This document shows, piece by piece, positions 1 to 8,632 of a DNA stretch of 64,000 bases (position 1 is its first letter; every line of letters starts with the position of its first letter). The notes under the pieces were generated by a model. It made no database searches. It was not told the DNA's origin and saw nothing but the letters and a program-made list of their open reading frames with translations. The stretch is taken from assembly GCF_900187115.1 (NCBI RefSeq), contig NZ_LT906455.1, forward strand, positions 1,922,001 to 1,986,000, read 5' to 3'. The position numbers and the translations under genes are program-made. This DNA is from Aliarcobacter butzleri. Its GTDB lineage: Bacteria > Campylobacterota > Campylobacteria > Campylobacterales > Arcobacteraceae.

Positions 1-1402
1 TTGCTTGTACAATAGTTGAAATTGCAGTATCTTGTCCAAAAACTCTTTTTTGCATATTTTTTTCTAAATTTTTTAATAAACTTAAATCTGTTTTTGTTGC
101 ACTCTTTGGTGGAATATGAGCCATTTTTGAAATTATTTCTTCAACATCTTTTGAAGTTATCGTTATATTACTTTCTGCTTTTGTCTTTAAAGTTGTTGCT
201 AAACTAATTTTTTTAGCTGCACCTACCTCATCAATAACATCAATAGCACAATCAGGTAAAAATCTATCAGTTATATATTTTTTACTAAGTTCTACAGCAC
301 TTTGTATTGCACTTTTTGAATATTTTACACCATGATATTCTTCGTATTTTGATTTTAAACCTTCTAAAATCAAAATAGAATCTTCAATACTTGGTTCTTC
401 AACATCAACTTTTGCAAATCTTCTGCTAAGTGCCTTATCTTTTGAAAAGTCATTTCTAAATTCACTAAAAGTTGTTGCACCAATACATCTTAATTTTCCA
501 TTTGCAAGCATTGGTTTTAAAATATTTGAAGCATCCATAGCAGACCCACCAACACTTCCTGCTCCAACAATTGTATGAATTTCATCTATAAATAAAATTG
601 CATTTTTTATTTTTGAAACTTCTTTCAATAAACTCTTTAATTTTTTTTCAAAATCTCCTCTGTACTTTGTTCCCGCAATCATAGAACCCATATCAAGTGA
701 AAAAACTTTAGAATCCAATAAAAATTCTGGAACTTTTTTTTGTGCTATTTGTAAAGCTAAACCTTCAGCTATTGCAGTTTTACCAACGCCAGGCTCTCCA
801 ACAAGTATTGGATTATTTTTCTTTCTTCTACTTAATATCTCAATTACTCTTGAAATTTCTCTATCCCTTCCAATTACAGGATCAATTTCACCTTTTTTTG
901 CAATTGAAACTAATTCACTAGAATTTTTATCTAAAACTTTTTCATTTTCACTATTTTCATCATTTTTTTGTTCATCTTCATCTTTATGAGAAATCTCTTC
1001 AAGTATATCAACTCTTTGTATTCCATATTTTTTTAATAAATATGTAGAATAACTCTTCTCATCTTTTAAAATAGCTACAAACATATCTTCAACATTTGCA
1101 TTTGTTTTTCCACTACTTTGAGTGTGAGAAACCATATAATCTATCGTTGAAGATAAAGATACTGTTTCTATTGGTTCATCATTTGCATCATTTGGAAGCA
1201 AAGGAGTATTTTCATCTATATAACTTTTTAATTCATTAAATAAAATATTTGTATCAACACCTAAATCTATAAAAAGATTTTCAATTGTTTGATCATTAAT
1301 CAACATCAAAAAAACATGTTCTACTGTTAAATATTCGTGTTTACTACTTTTTGCATAACTTACAGCTTGTGCAAAAATATGTCTTAATTCTTTGCTTATC
1401 AT
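1..1402 (-). CDS. clpA: ClpA, ATP-dependent Clp protease ATP-binding subunit (3' part beyond window)
   Basis: Partial gene that runs off the left edge, with about 467 codons visible. ClpA is the hexameric AAA+ unfoldase that feeds substrates to ClpP. The reverse-strand frame stays open from an ATG at 1402 to the window edge. The N-terminal Clp repeat domain comes first (MISKELRHIF, then EYLTVEHVF). The first AAA module follows, with a Walker A of the GEPGVGKT type near residue 200. The last visible residues (QKRVFGQDTAI) are the usual start of the second AAA module. The start lies one base after the clpS stop, so the two are probably co-transcribed and coupled. The second ATPase domain and the ClpP-binding loop are outside the window. 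Confidence 0.93.
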   Translation of the reverse strand, partial: MISKELRHIFAQAVSYAKSSKHEYLTVEHVFLMLINDQTIENLFIDLGVDTNILFNELKSYIDENTPLLPNDANDEPIETVSLSSTIDYMVSHTQSSGKTNANVEDMFVAILKDEKSYSTYLLKKYGIQRVDILEEISHKDEDEQKNDENSENEKVLDKNSSELVSIAKKGEIDPVIGRDREISRVIEILSRRKKNNPILVGEPGVGKTAIAEGLALQIAQKKVPEFLLDSKVFSLDMGSMIAGTKYRGDFEKKLKSLLKEVSKIKNAILFIDEIHTIVGAGSVGGSAMDASNILKPMLANGKLRCIGATTFSEFRNDFSKDKALSRRFAKVDVEEPSIEDSILILEGLKSKYEEYHGVKYSKSAIQSAVELSKKYITDRFLPDCAIDVIDEVGAAKKISLATTLKTKAESNITITSKDVEEIISKMAHIPPKSATKTDLSLLKNLEKNMQKRVFGQDTAISTIVQA

Positions 1403-1403
1403 T

Positions 1404-1703
1404 TTATTCTTCTTCCATAACAGCTTTTAAAGGAAAGCCTTTTTCTCTAGCCATTGTTTTTACTTGCATAACTTTTGTTAAAGCTATTTCATGAGTATAA
1501 ATTCCACATAATCCTTTTCCGTTATTATGTATATTTAACATTATTTCTGTAGCATCTTGTGTTGATTTTCTAAATATCTTTACTAAAACATCTATTACAA
1601 AATCCATAGTTGAATAATCATCATTTAAAAGAAATACATTATATTTTTTTGGCTCTTGTAAATCTAGTTCATCATTTAATTCTACTTCTATTTCATTACT
1701 CAC
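1404..1703 (-). CDS. clpS: ClpS, adaptor of the ClpAP protease
   Basis: N-end-rule adaptor of 99 residues that binds the ClpA N-domain and delivers substrates with N-terminal destabilising residues. The core shows the family signature: YNVFLLNDDYSTMDFV near residues 21-36, a metal-like NIHNNGKG loop, and the conserved GIYTHEIA segment. The length is normal for ClpS. The start is GTG, supported by an AAGGG ribosome site six bases upstream. It stands immediately upstream of clpA on the same strand, the usual clpS-clpA pairing. The short acidic N-terminal tail is typical of the flexible ClpS tail. Confidence 0.95.
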   Translation of the reverse strand: MSNEIEVELNDELDLQEPKKYNVFLLNDDYSTMDFVIDVLVKIFRKSTQDATEIMLNIHNNGKGLCGIYTHEIALTKVMQVKTMAREKGFPLKAVMEEE

Positions 1704-1757
1704 ATCAAACCCTTATTATTTTTACTATGATAAAATCACTTTTTTAAAAAACGTCCT

Positions 1758-1765
1758 ATTATAAC
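1758..1765. promoter_or_regulatory. Overlapping divergent -10 boxes for clpS and bioD
   Basis: In the 77-base gap between clpS and bioD, TATAAT reads on the minus strand at 1763-1758 and TATAAC reads on the plus strand at 1760-1765. If both are used, the two promoters share bases and polymerase could occupy only one at a time. The bioD leader would be only about 10 bases. These are sequence matches only; no -35 box was obvious on either side. Confidence 0.45.
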
Positions 1766-1780
1766 AAAAAAGAGATTATT

Positions 1781-2419
1781 ATGAAAAATGACATCACTTA
1801 TTATAAAAATAAATCAATATTTGTCAGCGCTACAAATACAGATGTGGGAAAAACTTATGCTTGCGAAAAGTTATTAAACTATTTTGCAAAAAATGGTTTA
1901 AAAGTTGGTTATTTCAAACCTTGTGAAACAGGAGTTATAAATAATAAACCTCTTGATGGTACAAAAATGTTTGAATTAGTAAAAAAATTAAACCCAAATT
2001 TTGAAAAACTTTCTATAAATGATGTTGTTCCTTACCAATTTGAACTTCCAGCAGCTCCTTATATCGCAAGTCAAAATACAAATATTGATATAGAATTTTT
2101 AAAAGAGAAAAAAAAATATCTACAATCTTTTTGCGATATTTTAATAATAGAAGGAGCTGGAGGACTTATGGTTCCACTTAAAAAAGATATTTTTATGATA
2201 GATTTGATAAATATTTTTGATAGTCTTGCTTTTTTAATAACTCCATCAAAACTTGGTTGTATAAATGATACACTACTTTCAATAGAAGCTTTAAAAAATA
2301 GAAATATAGATTTTGAATTTTTTATAAATTTATATAAAGATGAAGATAGTTTTGAAAAAGTATCAAAACCATTTTTAATTGAGTACTTTGGTAACTTAAA
2401 TTTTTTACAAGATTTATAA
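1781..2419 (+). CDS. bioD: Dethiobiotin synthetase
   Basis: ATP-dependent carboxylation and ring closure of 7,8-diaminopelargonic acid to dethiobiotin, the penultimate step of biotin synthesis, in the cytoplasm. The 212 residues begin with the family P-loop variant (SATNTDVGKT, residues 16-25). They continue with the KPCETGV substrate loop and IIEGAGGLMVPL near residues 123-134, the switch region of BioD. The length is near the usual 220. It is a single gene read divergently from clpS and is followed by a stem-loop terminator; no other bio gene is in the window. An ORF on the opposite strand across it is a shadow. Confidence 0.93.
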   Translation: MKNDITYYKNKSIFVSATNTDVGKTYACEKLLNYFAKNGLKVGYFKPCETGVINNKPLDGTKMFELVKKLNPNFEKLSINDVVPYQFELPAAPYIASQNTNIDIEFLKEKKKYLQSFCDILIIEGAGGLMVPLKKDIFMIDLINIFDSLAFLITPSKLGCINDTLLSIEALKNRNIDFEFFINLYKDEDSFEKVSKPFLIEYFGNLNFLQDL

Positions 2420-2466
2420 ATTTTTTGATTTTTTTTCAAATTTTTATATATTTTAACTCTTTTCCT

Positions 2467-2508
2467 AAAAAAGTCTGAAAAAGTTTTATTATATTTTTAG
2501 ACTTTTTT
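2467..2508 (+). terminator. Rho-independent terminator after bioD
   Basis: Arms AAAAAAGTCT (2467-2476) and AGACTTTTTT (2499-2508) are perfectly complementary. A further A5/T5 pairing lies inside them past one bulged G, leaving an 11-base loop. The second arm ends in six T, which serves as the U-tract. The hairpin lies 47 bases after the bioD stop. The rest of the gap to 2702 is AT-rich and holds only the promoter for the next operon. Confidence 0.75.
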
Positions 2509-2648
2509 GACTTCCATTTAAGTTTTAATTCCCTTATTTTAGGTCTTTCAAAGGCTATTATTATTTTAAGCTTAAATTTATTTGCTATTTTAAAAGCCAT
2601 AAAAATAATTCATTTTAATTTGTGTATAAATTCTCTATTAGTTTTATG

Positions 2649-2654
2649 TATAAT
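2649..2654 (+). promoter_or_regulatory. -10 box of the CoA-ester lyase operon
   Basis: TATAAT lies 48 bases before the first start codon and is preceded by TG and a T-rich stretch, as is common for vegetative promoters in Campylobacterota. A transcript starting near 2661 would carry the GAAAGG ribosome site at 2691-2696. Confidence 0.55.
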
Positions 2655-2702
2655 CTATTTTGTATATAAAACAAATATAGCAAAAATTATGAAAGGTGAT
2701 AT

Positions 2703-3836
2703 ATGATGACTTCTACGATAGATTTATCTAAATTAACGGCAAACGATGATTTGACACCAGTATTAGGTGGTTATTGGCCTGGTATTCAAATTTACTATCC
2801 GCCAATTAAGTTTAATCCACTTGATGGAACATATGAAAGTATGGAACAAGCAAAATTAAGACTTCAAAAACATGCTTATAAAACAAAAGCTCATACAGTT
2901 TTATTTGACTTAGAGGATGGTTGTAGACAAAAAGCCATGAGTAGAGAGTTATTAATTCAAGAATTACCAAAATTCCCTGAAAGAAACTTTCAAATAGCTG
3001 TAAGAATAAATCCTTTTAGAACTGAAGAGTATGAAGAAGATTTAAAAATGTTAAAACAAATTCACCAATATATTGATGTTATTGTTTTAGCAAAAGCTGG
3101 AGAAATTTATGGAAGTGCTGAAATCAGAGATTTATCATCTTGGTTAGTTTCAATTGGAAGTAAATTAACAATTCAACCAATTATTGAACATCCAAAATCA
3201 CTTCAAATTGCTGATAGATTGATGGAATATTCAACTGTTAAACATATTGTTTTTGGTATTCACGATTTTTCAAAAGCAATGGCTTATAAAATCACTCCAA
3301 AAGGATGGATTGATGAACTACAAACATTCTTTAATATTCTTACATTAGAAGCAAGAATAAAAGGAAAAGGAGTTATTGGTGGAGTTGAAGTTATGCTTAC
3401 ACCACATTCATTACCTGATTCATGTGTAGAGAAAAAAGATATAAGAAGATGGTTAGATTTACATGGTGATGAAGCAAGTAGACATGTTTATGCTCATGCT
3501 ATTAGAGAAAATGCTATGGGATTAACTGGAAAACAAGTTATTACTCCAAACCATATCAATATTTGTAAGGTTGCATTTACTCCATCTCCAAATGAGATTG
3601 CAAAAGATGTTTCTATTTTAAAAGCGGCTATTGAAGCTGATGCACTTTTAAGTGGTGCTATTAGATATGAAGGTGAAATGTTAGATCCACCAATGTTTGG
3701 AAAATCTTTACAAAATATCTTAAGAGCATATGCATTAAATAGTTTAACAAAAGAAGATGAACTATTTGCGTTATCTGTTTTAAATAAAATGCCAATTCAT
3801 ACGTTTAAAGAAAACTGGCCATATGGTCAACTGTAA
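2703..3836 (+). CDS. CitE/HpcH-HpaI-family CoA-ester lyase (malyl-CoA lyase-like), first of three
   Basis: A 377-residue TIM-barrel protein of the citrate lyase beta / malyl-CoA lyase superfamily. Such enzymes cleave or form 3-hydroxyacyl-CoA esters using a divalent metal. The landmarks are intact: FDLEDGC (around 69-75), the CoA-contacting arginine in AVRINPF, the metal-ligand glutamate in PIIEHP, and the second metal ligand, aspartate, in GIHDFSKAM. It is longer than typical CitE (about 290) because of an N-terminal stretch containing GGYWPGIQIYYPP and an internal MLTPHSLPD segment, neither of which I can assign. Two adjacent ATGs (2703, 2706) follow a GAAAGG site. It opens an operon with a CoA ligase fusion, a MaoC hydratase and another lyase, so the substrate is probably a C4 or C5 dicarboxyl-CoA. 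The exact substrate cannot be read from sequence. Confidence 0.8.
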   Translation: MMTSTIDLSKLTANDDLTPVLGGYWPGIQIYYPPIKFNPLDGTYESMEQAKLRLQKHAYKTKAHTVLFDLEDGCRQKAMSRELLIQELPKFPERNFQIAVRINPFRTEEYEEDLKMLKQIHQYIDVIVLAKAGEIYGSAEIRDLSSWLVSIGSKLTIQPIIEHPKSLQIADRLMEYSTVKHIVFGIHDFSKAMAYKITPKGWIDELQTFFNILTLEARIKGKGVIGGVEVMLTPHSLPDSCVEKKDIRRWLDLHGDEASRHVYAHAIRENAMGLTGKQVITPNHINICKVAFTPSPNEIAKDVSILKAAIEADALLSGAIRYEGEMLDPPMFGKSLQNILRAYALNSLTKEDELFALSVLNKMPIHTFKENWPYGQL

Positions 3837-3852
3837 AATTTAGGAGATTAAA

Positions 3853-6372
3853 ATGAGTCAATTAGTTAAATTAGAAGTACCAGAATTTTTAAATATTGGT
3901 GTCGCTTGTACATCTTCACATATTGGAACAACAAAAGAAAATAATATTGCTATGATCATCGAAGATGATAAACTTGGAACTGATGAAATAACTTATAAAG
4001 AATTAGCAAAAAAATCTGACCAAGTTGCAAACTTCTTTACAGGAATTGGATTAGAGCCAAGAGATAGAGTATTAGTATGTTTAAAAAACTCTTTAGCATA
4101 CCCTATTTCATTTTTTGGAACAATGAAAGCTGGAATTATTGCAGTACCTACTTCAACACTCTTAAGTGGTAGCGAAGTTAAATATTTAGCTGAAGATTCT
4201 CAAGCAAGAGCTATTGTATTAAGTTCAACTATGTATGAAAACTTAGTTCCATATTTAGAAAACTTAGATAACTTAAAAACTATTGTTGTTGCAGGAATTG
4301 ATAGTGTTGAAAATTTAAAAAAGCCAAAAGATATAAATGTTTACGCTTTAAATCAAATTTTTAAAACAATCGATTCAACACCAAATCACTATAACTCAAA
4401 ATCAGGAGAACCTGCTTATTTAGTATATACATCAGGAACAACTGGTTATCCAAAAGGTGTTTTACATTCACATAGATCATTAGTTGGTAGAAAACCAGCA
4501 ACTGATTATTGGTTCGATTTTAAAGAAAACGATAGAATCATGCACTCTGGGAAATTTAACTGGACATATGTTTTAGGTTCTGCACTTATGGACCCATTGT
4601 ATAATGGTCATACAGTTATTGCATACGAAGGAGCTAATGATGCTTCAACTTGGATTGATTTAATTAAAAAACACCAATGTACAATTTTCATTGGAGTTCC
4701 AACAATTTATAGACAAATCATCCAAAAAACAGACTTTACACTTGATGATTGCCCATCATTAAGATATTGTATGAGTGCAGGTGAGCATTTATCAGATGAG
4801 ATGTTAGGACTTTGGAGAGAAAGATTTAAACAAGATATTTATGAAGCAATTGGAATGAGTGAATGTTCTTATTATATTTCTCACTCAAAATATAATCCTA
4901 TTCGTCCAGGAAGTGCAGGTTTCCCACAACCAGGACATATTGTAAAACTTATAAATCCAGAAACTTTAGAAGAAGTTGGATTAGAAGAAGAAGGAATGAT
5001 TTGTATTGGAGAAGATGATCCAGGATTATTCTTAGAATATTGGCAATTAGAAGAAGAAACTGCAAAATCAAGACACGATGGATATTTCTTTACAGGTGAT
5101 TATGCTAGAAAAGATAAAGATGGATATATCTGGTTTATTGGAAGAAAAGATGATATTATCAACACATTTGGATTTAGAGTAAGTCCACATGAAATTGAAA
5201 GAGTTGTAAAAACTCACCCATTAGTTGCTGATTGTGTTGCTTTTGGACTTGATATTGAAAAAGAGAAAACTTTAGTTGCTATTGCTGTTGTTGGTCATAC
5301 TGAATTAACAAAAGAGCAAGAAGAAGAGATTTTAGCATTCTCTCAAGCAAATTTAGCAAAATATAAAGCACCAAAAAGAATCTTTACTATGAAAGATTAT
5401 CCAAGAACTAAAAATGGTAAGGTTCTAAGAAAACAACTAGTTAAAAATTTAAATGATTTAGAAAAAGCAAAAATCACTGGGCAAGAAATAGTTGAATATA
5501 AAGCAAGAAGATCTATGTTACTTATTCCTTCATATAATAAACATAATGTAGAAAAAGCAAAAACTGTTCTAGCTGATACAGTAATTTTTGACCTAGAAGC
5601 AATTTTACAAGAACAAAGAGAAGTTGCTAGACAAACAATAAAAGAAGTTTATAAAGAACAAGGTTCAAAATTTGGTGAAAGTGAAAGAGTTTTAAGAATA
5701 AATAATCTTGGAAGTGAAGATTTAAAAAAAGATTTAGCTTTAGCAAAAGAGATTGAATTGGATGGATTATTATTTTCTAAGATTCAATCAAAAGATGATG
5801 TTTTAGAGGCAGTTGAATTAATAAATGAAGTAAATCCTGATCTTACACTTATGATTATGATTGAAACTCCTCTTGCAGTTTTAAATATACATGAAATTTG
5901 TGCAGCTAGTCCTCAAGTTGAAGTTGTTGTTGTTGGTTCAAACAAACTTGCAAATAGACTTCAAATAGACATAAAAAGAGGTTCAAAAGCAATGTTCAAC
6001 TACCTATCACAAATTGCACTAGCTTCTAAAGCTTATGGAAAAACTGTAATTGATGGTCCACATTTTGATGTTAAAGATGAGTTTGCTTGTGAAGATTCAA
6101 CAAAAGATGCATTTAACTTAGGATTTGATGGAAAATGTTTAATTCATCCTGTTCAAATAGAGTATATAAATGATATTTTTACTCCAAAACAATCTGAAGT
6201 TGAAGATTATGAAGATATGATAGCAAAATATGAAGAAGCAACTAAAGAAGGAAAAGAAGTAATTTTACATAATGATAAATTAGTAGATTCTTCAAAAATC
6301 AAATGGGCTAGAAAAATGATTAGATTGTATGAAACATACAAAGCTTTAGGTCAAAATCTATTTGGTAAATAA
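3853..6372 (+). CDS. AMP-forming acyl-CoA ligase fused to a degenerate CitE-like domain
   Basis: An 839-residue fusion. Residues 1-535 are an AMP-binding acyl-CoA synthetase. They carry the phosphate loop YTSGTTGYPKG (about 190-201), the adenine-site region YEAIGMSE (about 330), the hinge GRKDDIINTFGFRVSP (about 433-448) and the C-terminal catalytic-lysine motif TKNGKVLRK (about 519-527). Residues 550-839 are a complete CitE/malyl-CoA-lyase barrel (MLLIPS start, LRIN arginine, MIETPLA glutamate, KCLIHPVQ near the end). In that barrel the usual DLED reads DLEA, and the metal-binding aspartate of the GxxD motif is replaced by lysine (VGSNKLAN). This second half may therefore be structural, CoA-binding or regulatory rather than catalytic. 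An AGGAG site precedes the ATG, and 16 bases separate it from the gene before. The acid activated is unknown; malate, citramalate, mesaconate or propionate fit the neighbours. Confidence 0.85.
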   Translation: MSQLVKLEVPEFLNIGVACTSSHIGTTKENNIAMIIEDDKLGTDEITYKELAKKSDQVANFFTGIGLEPRDRVLVCLKNSLAYPISFFGTMKAGIIAVPTSTLLSGSEVKYLAEDSQARAIVLSSTMYENLVPYLENLDNLKTIVVAGIDSVENLKKPKDINVYALNQIFKTIDSTPNHYNSKSGEPAYLVYTSGTTGYPKGVLHSHRSLVGRKPATDYWFDFKENDRIMHSGKFNWTYVLGSALMDPLYNGHTVIAYEGANDASTWIDLIKKHQCTIFIGVPTIYRQIIQKTDFTLDDCPSLRYCMSAGEHLSDEMLGLWRERFKQDIYEAIGMSECSYYISHSKYNPIRPGSAGFPQPGHIVKLINPETLEEVGLEEEGMICIGEDDPGLFLEYWQLEEETAKSRHDGYFFTGDYARKDKDGYIWFIGRKDDIINTFGFRVSPHEIERVVKTHPLVADCVAFGLDIEKEKTLVAIAVVGHTELTKEQEEEILAFSQANLAKYKAPKRIFTMKDYPRTKNGKVLRKQLVKNLNDLEKAKITGQEIVEYKARRSMLLIPSYNKHNVEKAKTVLADTVIFDLEAILQEQREVARQTIKEVYKEQGSKFGESERVLRINNLGSEDLKKDLALAKEIELDGLLFSKIQSKDDVLEAVELINEVNPDLTLMIMIETPLAVLNIHEICAASPQVEVVVVGSNKLANRLQIDIKRGSKAMFNYLSQIALASKAYGKTVIDGPHFDVKDEFACEDSTKDAFNLGFDGKCLIHPVQIEYINDIFTPKQSEVEDYEDMIAKYEEATKEGKEVILHNDKLVDSSKIKWARKMIRLYETYKALGQNLFGK

Positions 6373-6381
6373 GGAGAGAAA

Positions 6382-7440
6382 GTGTCTAAAATAAATATGG
6401 GTAATTTTTTTGAAGATTTTTCAATTGGTCAAAAAATAGTTCATCCACTTCCTAGAACAATAAGTGAAGGAGATGTATCTTTATACATCGCTTTTACTGG
6501 TTCTAGATTTGCTCTACACTCTTCTGATTTAGTGGCAAAGCAAATGGGATATGATAAAAGACCACTTGATGATATTTTAATGTTTCACCTAACATTTGGA
6601 AAATCTGTACAAGATATCTCTTTAAATGCAATTGCAAATTTAGGATATGCAGAAATGGCTTTTCCTAATCCTGTATATGTTGGAGACACAGTTTCTATGA
6701 CTTCGACTGTTATTGGATTAAAAGAGAATTCAAATGGTAAAAGTGGAGTTATTTATGTTCACTCTATTGGTGTAAATCAAAATGGTGCTGTTGTACTTGA
6801 TTTTAAAAGATGGGTAATGGTTCATAAAAAAGACCACACAAATTTGAGTGGAGTAAATGAAGTTCCAACTTTTGCAAAAACAACACCAATTTCGCAAATT
6901 AATATTCCTACTATTAAATGTGTTGATACAGATTCAACTGGTGGAAAATATTTCTTTGAAGATTATGAAATAGGTGAAAGACTTGACCATCCTGAAGGAA
7001 TAACTGTTGATAATAGTGATCATACACTTGCAACTAAGTTATACCAAAACAATGCAAAAGTACATTTCAATGACCATATGATGAAAAGTACACCAATGGG
7101 TCAAAGACTAATGTATGGTGGAATCATTATTTCAATGGCAAGAGCTATTTCATTTAATGGTTTGCAAAATGCACAATGGGTATGTGCTATAAATAGTGGA
7201 GCTCATGCTAATCCTACGTATGCTGGTGATACTATTTATGCATATACTGAAATTTTAGAAAAAATTGAAGTAAATAGAGAAGATATTGGATTATTAAGAG
7301 TTAGAACTATTGGATTAAAAAATCAAACTCCAAAAGAGACTCCAACTCCAAAAAATGAAGATGGTAAATATTTACCAAATGTTGTTTTAGATTTAGATTA
7401 CACTATTGTAATCCCAAAAAAAGTTACTGAAAAAAAATAA
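6382..7440 (+). CDS. mch: Mesaconyl-CoA hydratase-like double hot-dog (MaoC) protein
   Basis: A 352-residue protein with two MaoC-type hot-dog halves, the second starting near residue 165 (YFFEDYEIGERLDHP). The first half carries segments I recognise from mesaconyl-C1-CoA hydratase (beta-methylmalyl-CoA dehydratase): EGDVSLY, GSRFALHSSD, PLDDILMFHLTFGK, ISLNAIANLGYAE and IGLKENSNGKSG. In the ethylmalonyl-CoA pathway and the 3-hydroxypropionate bicycle that enzyme interconverts mesaconyl-C1-CoA and beta-methylmalyl-CoA. The start is GTG, set by an AAGGAG site just downstream of the ligase stop. Lying between a ligase-lyase fusion and a lyase, it most likely supplies or consumes the lyase substrate. 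An itaconyl-CoA or other branched enoyl-CoA hydratase role is the main alternative. Confidence 0.8.
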   Translation: MSKINMGNFFEDFSIGQKIVHPLPRTISEGDVSLYIAFTGSRFALHSSDLVAKQMGYDKRPLDDILMFHLTFGKSVQDISLNAIANLGYAEMAFPNPVYVGDTVSMTSTVIGLKENSNGKSGVIYVHSIGVNQNGAVVLDFKRWVMVHKKDHTNLSGVNEVPTFAKTTPISQINIPTIKCVDTDSTGGKYFFEDYEIGERLDHPEGITVDNSDHTLATKLYQNNAKVHFNDHMMKSTPMGQRLMYGGIIISMARAISFNGLQNAQWVCAINSGAHANPTYAGDTIYAYTEILEKIEVNREDIGLLRVRTIGLKNQTPKETPTPKNEDGKYLPNVVLDLDYTIVIPKKVTEKK

Positions 7441-7472
7441 AACAAATTTAATTTTAATAAAAAGGAAAAAAT

Positions 7473-8456
7473 ATGACACACCCAAGCGAAGCTTTATTTG
7501 AAAATGGTAAATCTTTACCAATCATCCCAACTTGTGAACACTTTGCAGGAAGCGAAAAGCTAATCCTAAAAGGTTTTGAAATGCAAAAAAAATTGGGTCC
7601 AGTTTTTGATATTACTTGTGACTGCGAAGATGGTGCAGAAACTGGTAAAGAAGTTGAACACGCAAATATGATTGTTAGAGTTGTTAATTCTGCTGAAAAT
7701 CCATATGGTATGGCAGGAACTAGAATTCACGACCATTCACATCCAGATTGGAGACAAGATGTTGATATTTTAGTTCCTGGTGCTGGTGAAAAATTAGCAT
7801 ATATCACATTACCAAAATCAACTTGTTATGAAGATGCAAAAACTCAAATTGAGTATATTCAAGCAGTTGCAAAAAAAGCTGGAATTAAAAGAGAAATTCC
7901 TATTCACGTATTAATTGAAACTCATGGTGCATTACAAGATGTAGAAAAAATTGCAACTTTACCTTGGTTACAAGTTTTAGACTTTGGTTTAATGGACTTT
8001 GTTTCAGGATACCAAGGAGCAATTCCAGCAATTAATATGAGAAGCCCAGGTCAATTTGATCATAGATTAATTGGTGCTGCAAAAGCTAGAGTTGCACAAG
8101 CTGCAATTCAAAATAAAGTTATTCCTGCACACAACGTAACTTTAGATTTAAAAAATCCATACCAAACTTATAAAGATGCTGAAAGAGCAAGAAATGAGTT
8201 CGGATTTATGAGAATGTGGTCAATTTACCCAACACAAGTTCAAGCTATCGTTGATGCTATGAAACCAGATTTTACAGAACTTGAAGCTGCTCAAAATATC
8301 TTAATTAAAGCTCAAGATGCTGAATGGGGACCAATCCAATATGATGGTGAGTTACACGATAGAGCAACTTATAGATACTTCTGGGAATTAGTTCAAAGAG
8401 CTAAATTCTCTGGTGCTAATTTACTTGAAGAAACTGAAAAAAGATTTTTTGCTTAA
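7473..8456 (+). CDS. CitE-like CoA-ester lyase, third lyase of the operon
   Basis: A 327-residue protein of the HpcH/HpaI aldolase and citrate lyase beta superfamily, from a different subfamily than the first gene of the operon. It shows DITCDCEDGAE in place of the DLED motif and retains the metal-binding glutamate (HVLIETHGA) and aspartate (DFGLMDFVSG). It ends with an RMWSIYPTQVQAI segment equivalent to the IHPxQ region. An AAAGG site precedes the ATG. I recall proteins of this type with the same opening (MTHPSEALFENGK) in beta-proteobacteria, often near MaoC hydratases, but know of no firm biochemical name. Probable role: reversible cleavage of malyl-CoA, beta-methylmalyl-CoA or citramalyl-CoA. 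It is the last gene before a stem-loop. Confidence 0.8.
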   Translation: MTHPSEALFENGKSLPIIPTCEHFAGSEKLILKGFEMQKKLGPVFDITCDCEDGAETGKEVEHANMIVRVVNSAENPYGMAGTRIHDHSHPDWRQDVDILVPGAGEKLAYITLPKSTCYEDAKTQIEYIQAVAKKAGIKREIPIHVLIETHGALQDVEKIATLPWLQVLDFGLMDFVSGYQGAIPAINMRSPGQFDHRLIGAAKARVAQAAIQNKVIPAHNVTLDLKNPYQTYKDAERARNEFGFMRMWSIYPTQVQAIVDAMKPDFTELEAAQNILIKAQDAEWGPIQYDGELHDRATYRYFWELVQRAKFSGANLLEETEKRFFA

Positions 8457-8465
8457 ATCTTTTTA

Positions 8466-8490
8466 TACAAAGCCATATTTTGGCTTTGTA
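8466..8490 (+). terminator. Stem-loop ending the CoA-ester lyase operon
   Basis: Perfect 10-base arms TACAAAGCCA (8466-8475) and TGGCTTTGTA (8481-8490) enclose a 5-base loop, nine bases after the stop codon. They are followed by CGCTCTTTTA. The U-tract is interrupted, so read-through into the fumarase gene is possible. Confidence 0.65.
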
Positions 8491-8590
8491 CGCTCTTTTA
8501 TACACTAATTTATTTTATATTCCAAAATTAAACATTTTTAAAAATATCTTTATTTTTAGCATTAAAAAAAGCCTATTTTCAAAAGTGCAT

Positions 8591-8599
8591 TGATATAAT
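8591..8599 (+). promoter_or_regulatory. Extended -10 promoter of the fumarase gene
   Basis: TGATATAAT matches an extended -10 box (TGnTATAAT). A start near 8606 would give a leader of about 27 bases containing the AAAGGA ribosome site. This suggests that the fumarase is transcribed separately from the operon upstream. Confidence 0.6.
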
Positions 8600-8632
8600 T
8601 TTAGGATTTCTAAACAAAACAAAGGAAAATTT

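Noticed and set aside
2071-2439. Minus-strand ORF of 122 codons across bioD
   Set aside because: Phe/Ser/Lys-rich antisense frame of a well-conserved gene, no ribosome site or homology pattern.
2420-2702. Riboswitch or small RNA in the longest intergenic gap
   Set aside because: Beyond the bioD terminator and a promoter I could find no further stable stem or conserved aptamer pattern.
6382-7440. R-specific enoyl-CoA hydratase for polyhydroxyalkanoate synthesis (PhaJ)
   Set aside because: The protein has two hot-dog domains and mesaconyl-CoA hydratase segments, while PhaJ is a single domain of about 150 residues; no pha genes are near.
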